From assembly GCA_030052355.1 (NCBI GenBank), contig JASIGS010000499.1:1-6455 (forward strand): a stretch of 6,455 nucleotides of DNA, given 5' to 3'. Positions 5,877 to 6,455 of the stretch are shown in pieces. Below the pieces are notes generated by a model, which was not told the origin of the DNA, did no database searches, and saw only the letters and a program-made list of their open reading frames with translations. The position numbers were made by a program, and so were the translations under genes. The DNA comes from Streptosporangiaceae bacterium (GTDB taxonomy: Bacteria; Actinomycetota; Actinomycetes; Streptosporangiales; Streptosporangiaceae). The first letter of the stretch is position 1. Every line of letters begins with the position of its first letter.

Positions 5877-6455
5877 TCAGCCGAACCGCGGCGGGCGCTT
5901 CTCGCGCAGCGAGGCCAGCCCCTCCCTGATGTCCTCGCCCATGAACGTGAGCATCTCGTAGGCCGCCGAGGAGTCGAATATCGGCCCTGCCGTGCGCAGC
6001 CAGCCGTTCAGCGCGCGCTTGGTCAGCCGGATGGCAAGCTGCGGGCCGGTCGCGAGGTGGTCGGCGACCCGCAGCGCCTCGGGCAGCACCTGGTCGGGCG
6101 GCAGCGACTTGGACACCAGCCCGATACGCTCGGCTTCCTCGCCCGTGACCATCTCGCCGGTCAGCAGGTAGTACTTCGCCCTGGCCATGCCGCACAGCAG
6201 CGGCCAGATGATCGCAGCGTGGTCGCCGGCCGCGACACCGAGCCGGACGTGGCCGTCGCCGAGGCGCGCGTCGCTCGCGCAGATGCTGATGTCGGCGAGC
6301 AGCGCGACGACCAGCCCGGCACCGACCGCCACGCCGTTGATGGCCGACACGACGGGCTTGGCGCAGCCGGCCAGGTTGTACACGAGGTCGCTCATCTCCG
6401 CGAGCATCCCGGTGACGCGGTCGTAGTCCCCGATCTGCCGCTCCACCATCGCCAG
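5877..6455 (-). CDS. Enoyl-CoA hydratase/isomerase (crotonase) family protein, C-terminal 192 residues
   Basis: The reading frame enters at the right edge and runs 192 codons to TGA (5879-5877). [22 protein letters not shown] (fragment 31-52), the GDGHVRLG segment (66-73), [20 protein letters not shown] (97-116) and the terminal REKRPPRFG identify the crotonase fold, which acts on acyl-CoA thioesters. About 70 N-terminal residues, including the first oxyanion-hole segment, lie outside. The Met at 6449 is internal, since the frame stays open to the edge and the fold needs more N-terminus. Aligned without gaps to rat crotonase, the catalytic Glu144 position is Val49 and the Glu164 position is His69, so ordinary hydratase chemistry is doubtful. 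A different reaction of the superfamily (isomerase, hydrolase, lyase, decarboxylase) is possible; the substrate is unknown. It converges on the small unknown gene. Confidence 0.92.
   Translation of the reverse strand: MAMVERQIGDYDRVTGMLAEMSDLVYNLAGCAKPVVSAINGVAVGAGLVVALLADISICASDARLGDGHVRLGVAAGDHAAIIWPLLCGMARAKYYLLTGEMVTGEEAERIGLVSKSLPPDQVLPEALRVADHLATGPQLAIRLTKRALNGWLRTAGPIFDSSAAYEMLTFMGEDIREGLASLREKRPPRFG

Noticed and set aside
5861..5880. CTGAG-N10-CTCAG hairpin as a bidirectional terminator between the small gene and the crotonase gene
   Set aside because: The stem is only 5 bp with no T-tract, and most of the symmetry comes from the two opposed TGA stops. It is too weak to call.
6447..6449. 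ATG as the true start of the crotonase-family gene
   Set aside because: The frame remains open to the window edge and the family needs about 70 more N-terminal residues, so this Met is internal.

Overview
The window is chromosomal DNA from a high-GC, Gram-positive bacterium, most likely a filamentous or otherwise large-genome actinobacterium. The GC-rich third codon positions, the GTG starts, the isocitrate lyase paired with a short-chain-fatty-acyl (ScfR/RamB/PrpR-type) regulator, and the large AfsR-type SARP regulator all point that way. The genus cannot be fixed from the sequence.

Layout: (1) 1-698, minus strand: the first 232 codons of isocitrate lyase (aceA), cut by the left edge. (2) 699-814: divergent promoter region. 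(3) 815-2287, plus strand: a 490-residue XRE-type regulator with a degenerate IrrE-like domain and a C-terminal cysteine-containing short-chain fatty acyl regulator domain. (4) 2288-5428, minus strand: a 1046-residue AfsR-type protein (SARP DNA-binding domain, BTAD, NB-ARC ATPase, seven 40-residue TPRs), converging on the regulator with stop codons that abut in one TGATCA. (5) 5429-5618: divergent intergenic region with an 11-bp-period direct repeat of the kind SARPs bind. (6) 5619-5864, plus strand: an 81-residue protein of unknown function. (7) 5877-6455, minus strand: the C-terminal 192 residues of a crotonase-superfamily protein whose two usual hydratase glutamates are replaced, cut by the right edge.

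How they may work together: aceA diverts isocitrate into the glyoxylate shunt during growth on acetate or fatty acids. Known ScfR-family regulators sense acyl-CoA status and control such genes, so the divergent regulator is the natural candidate controller of aceA and of itself. Its start looks leaderless, with the GTG placed where transcription should begin, and repeated sequence elements surround that point. The AfsR-type gene and the small ORF form a second divergent pair, reminiscent of afsR with its small target gene afsS, although the small protein shows no resemblance to AfsS. No biosynthetic cluster genes are visible, so the SARP looks like a stand-alone regulator here.

There is no tRNA, rRNA, mobile element or CRISPR array. 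I did not find a clearly new system. The best leads are the small unknown protein with its possible SARP operator, the operator-like repeats at the regulator start, and the atypical crotonase.
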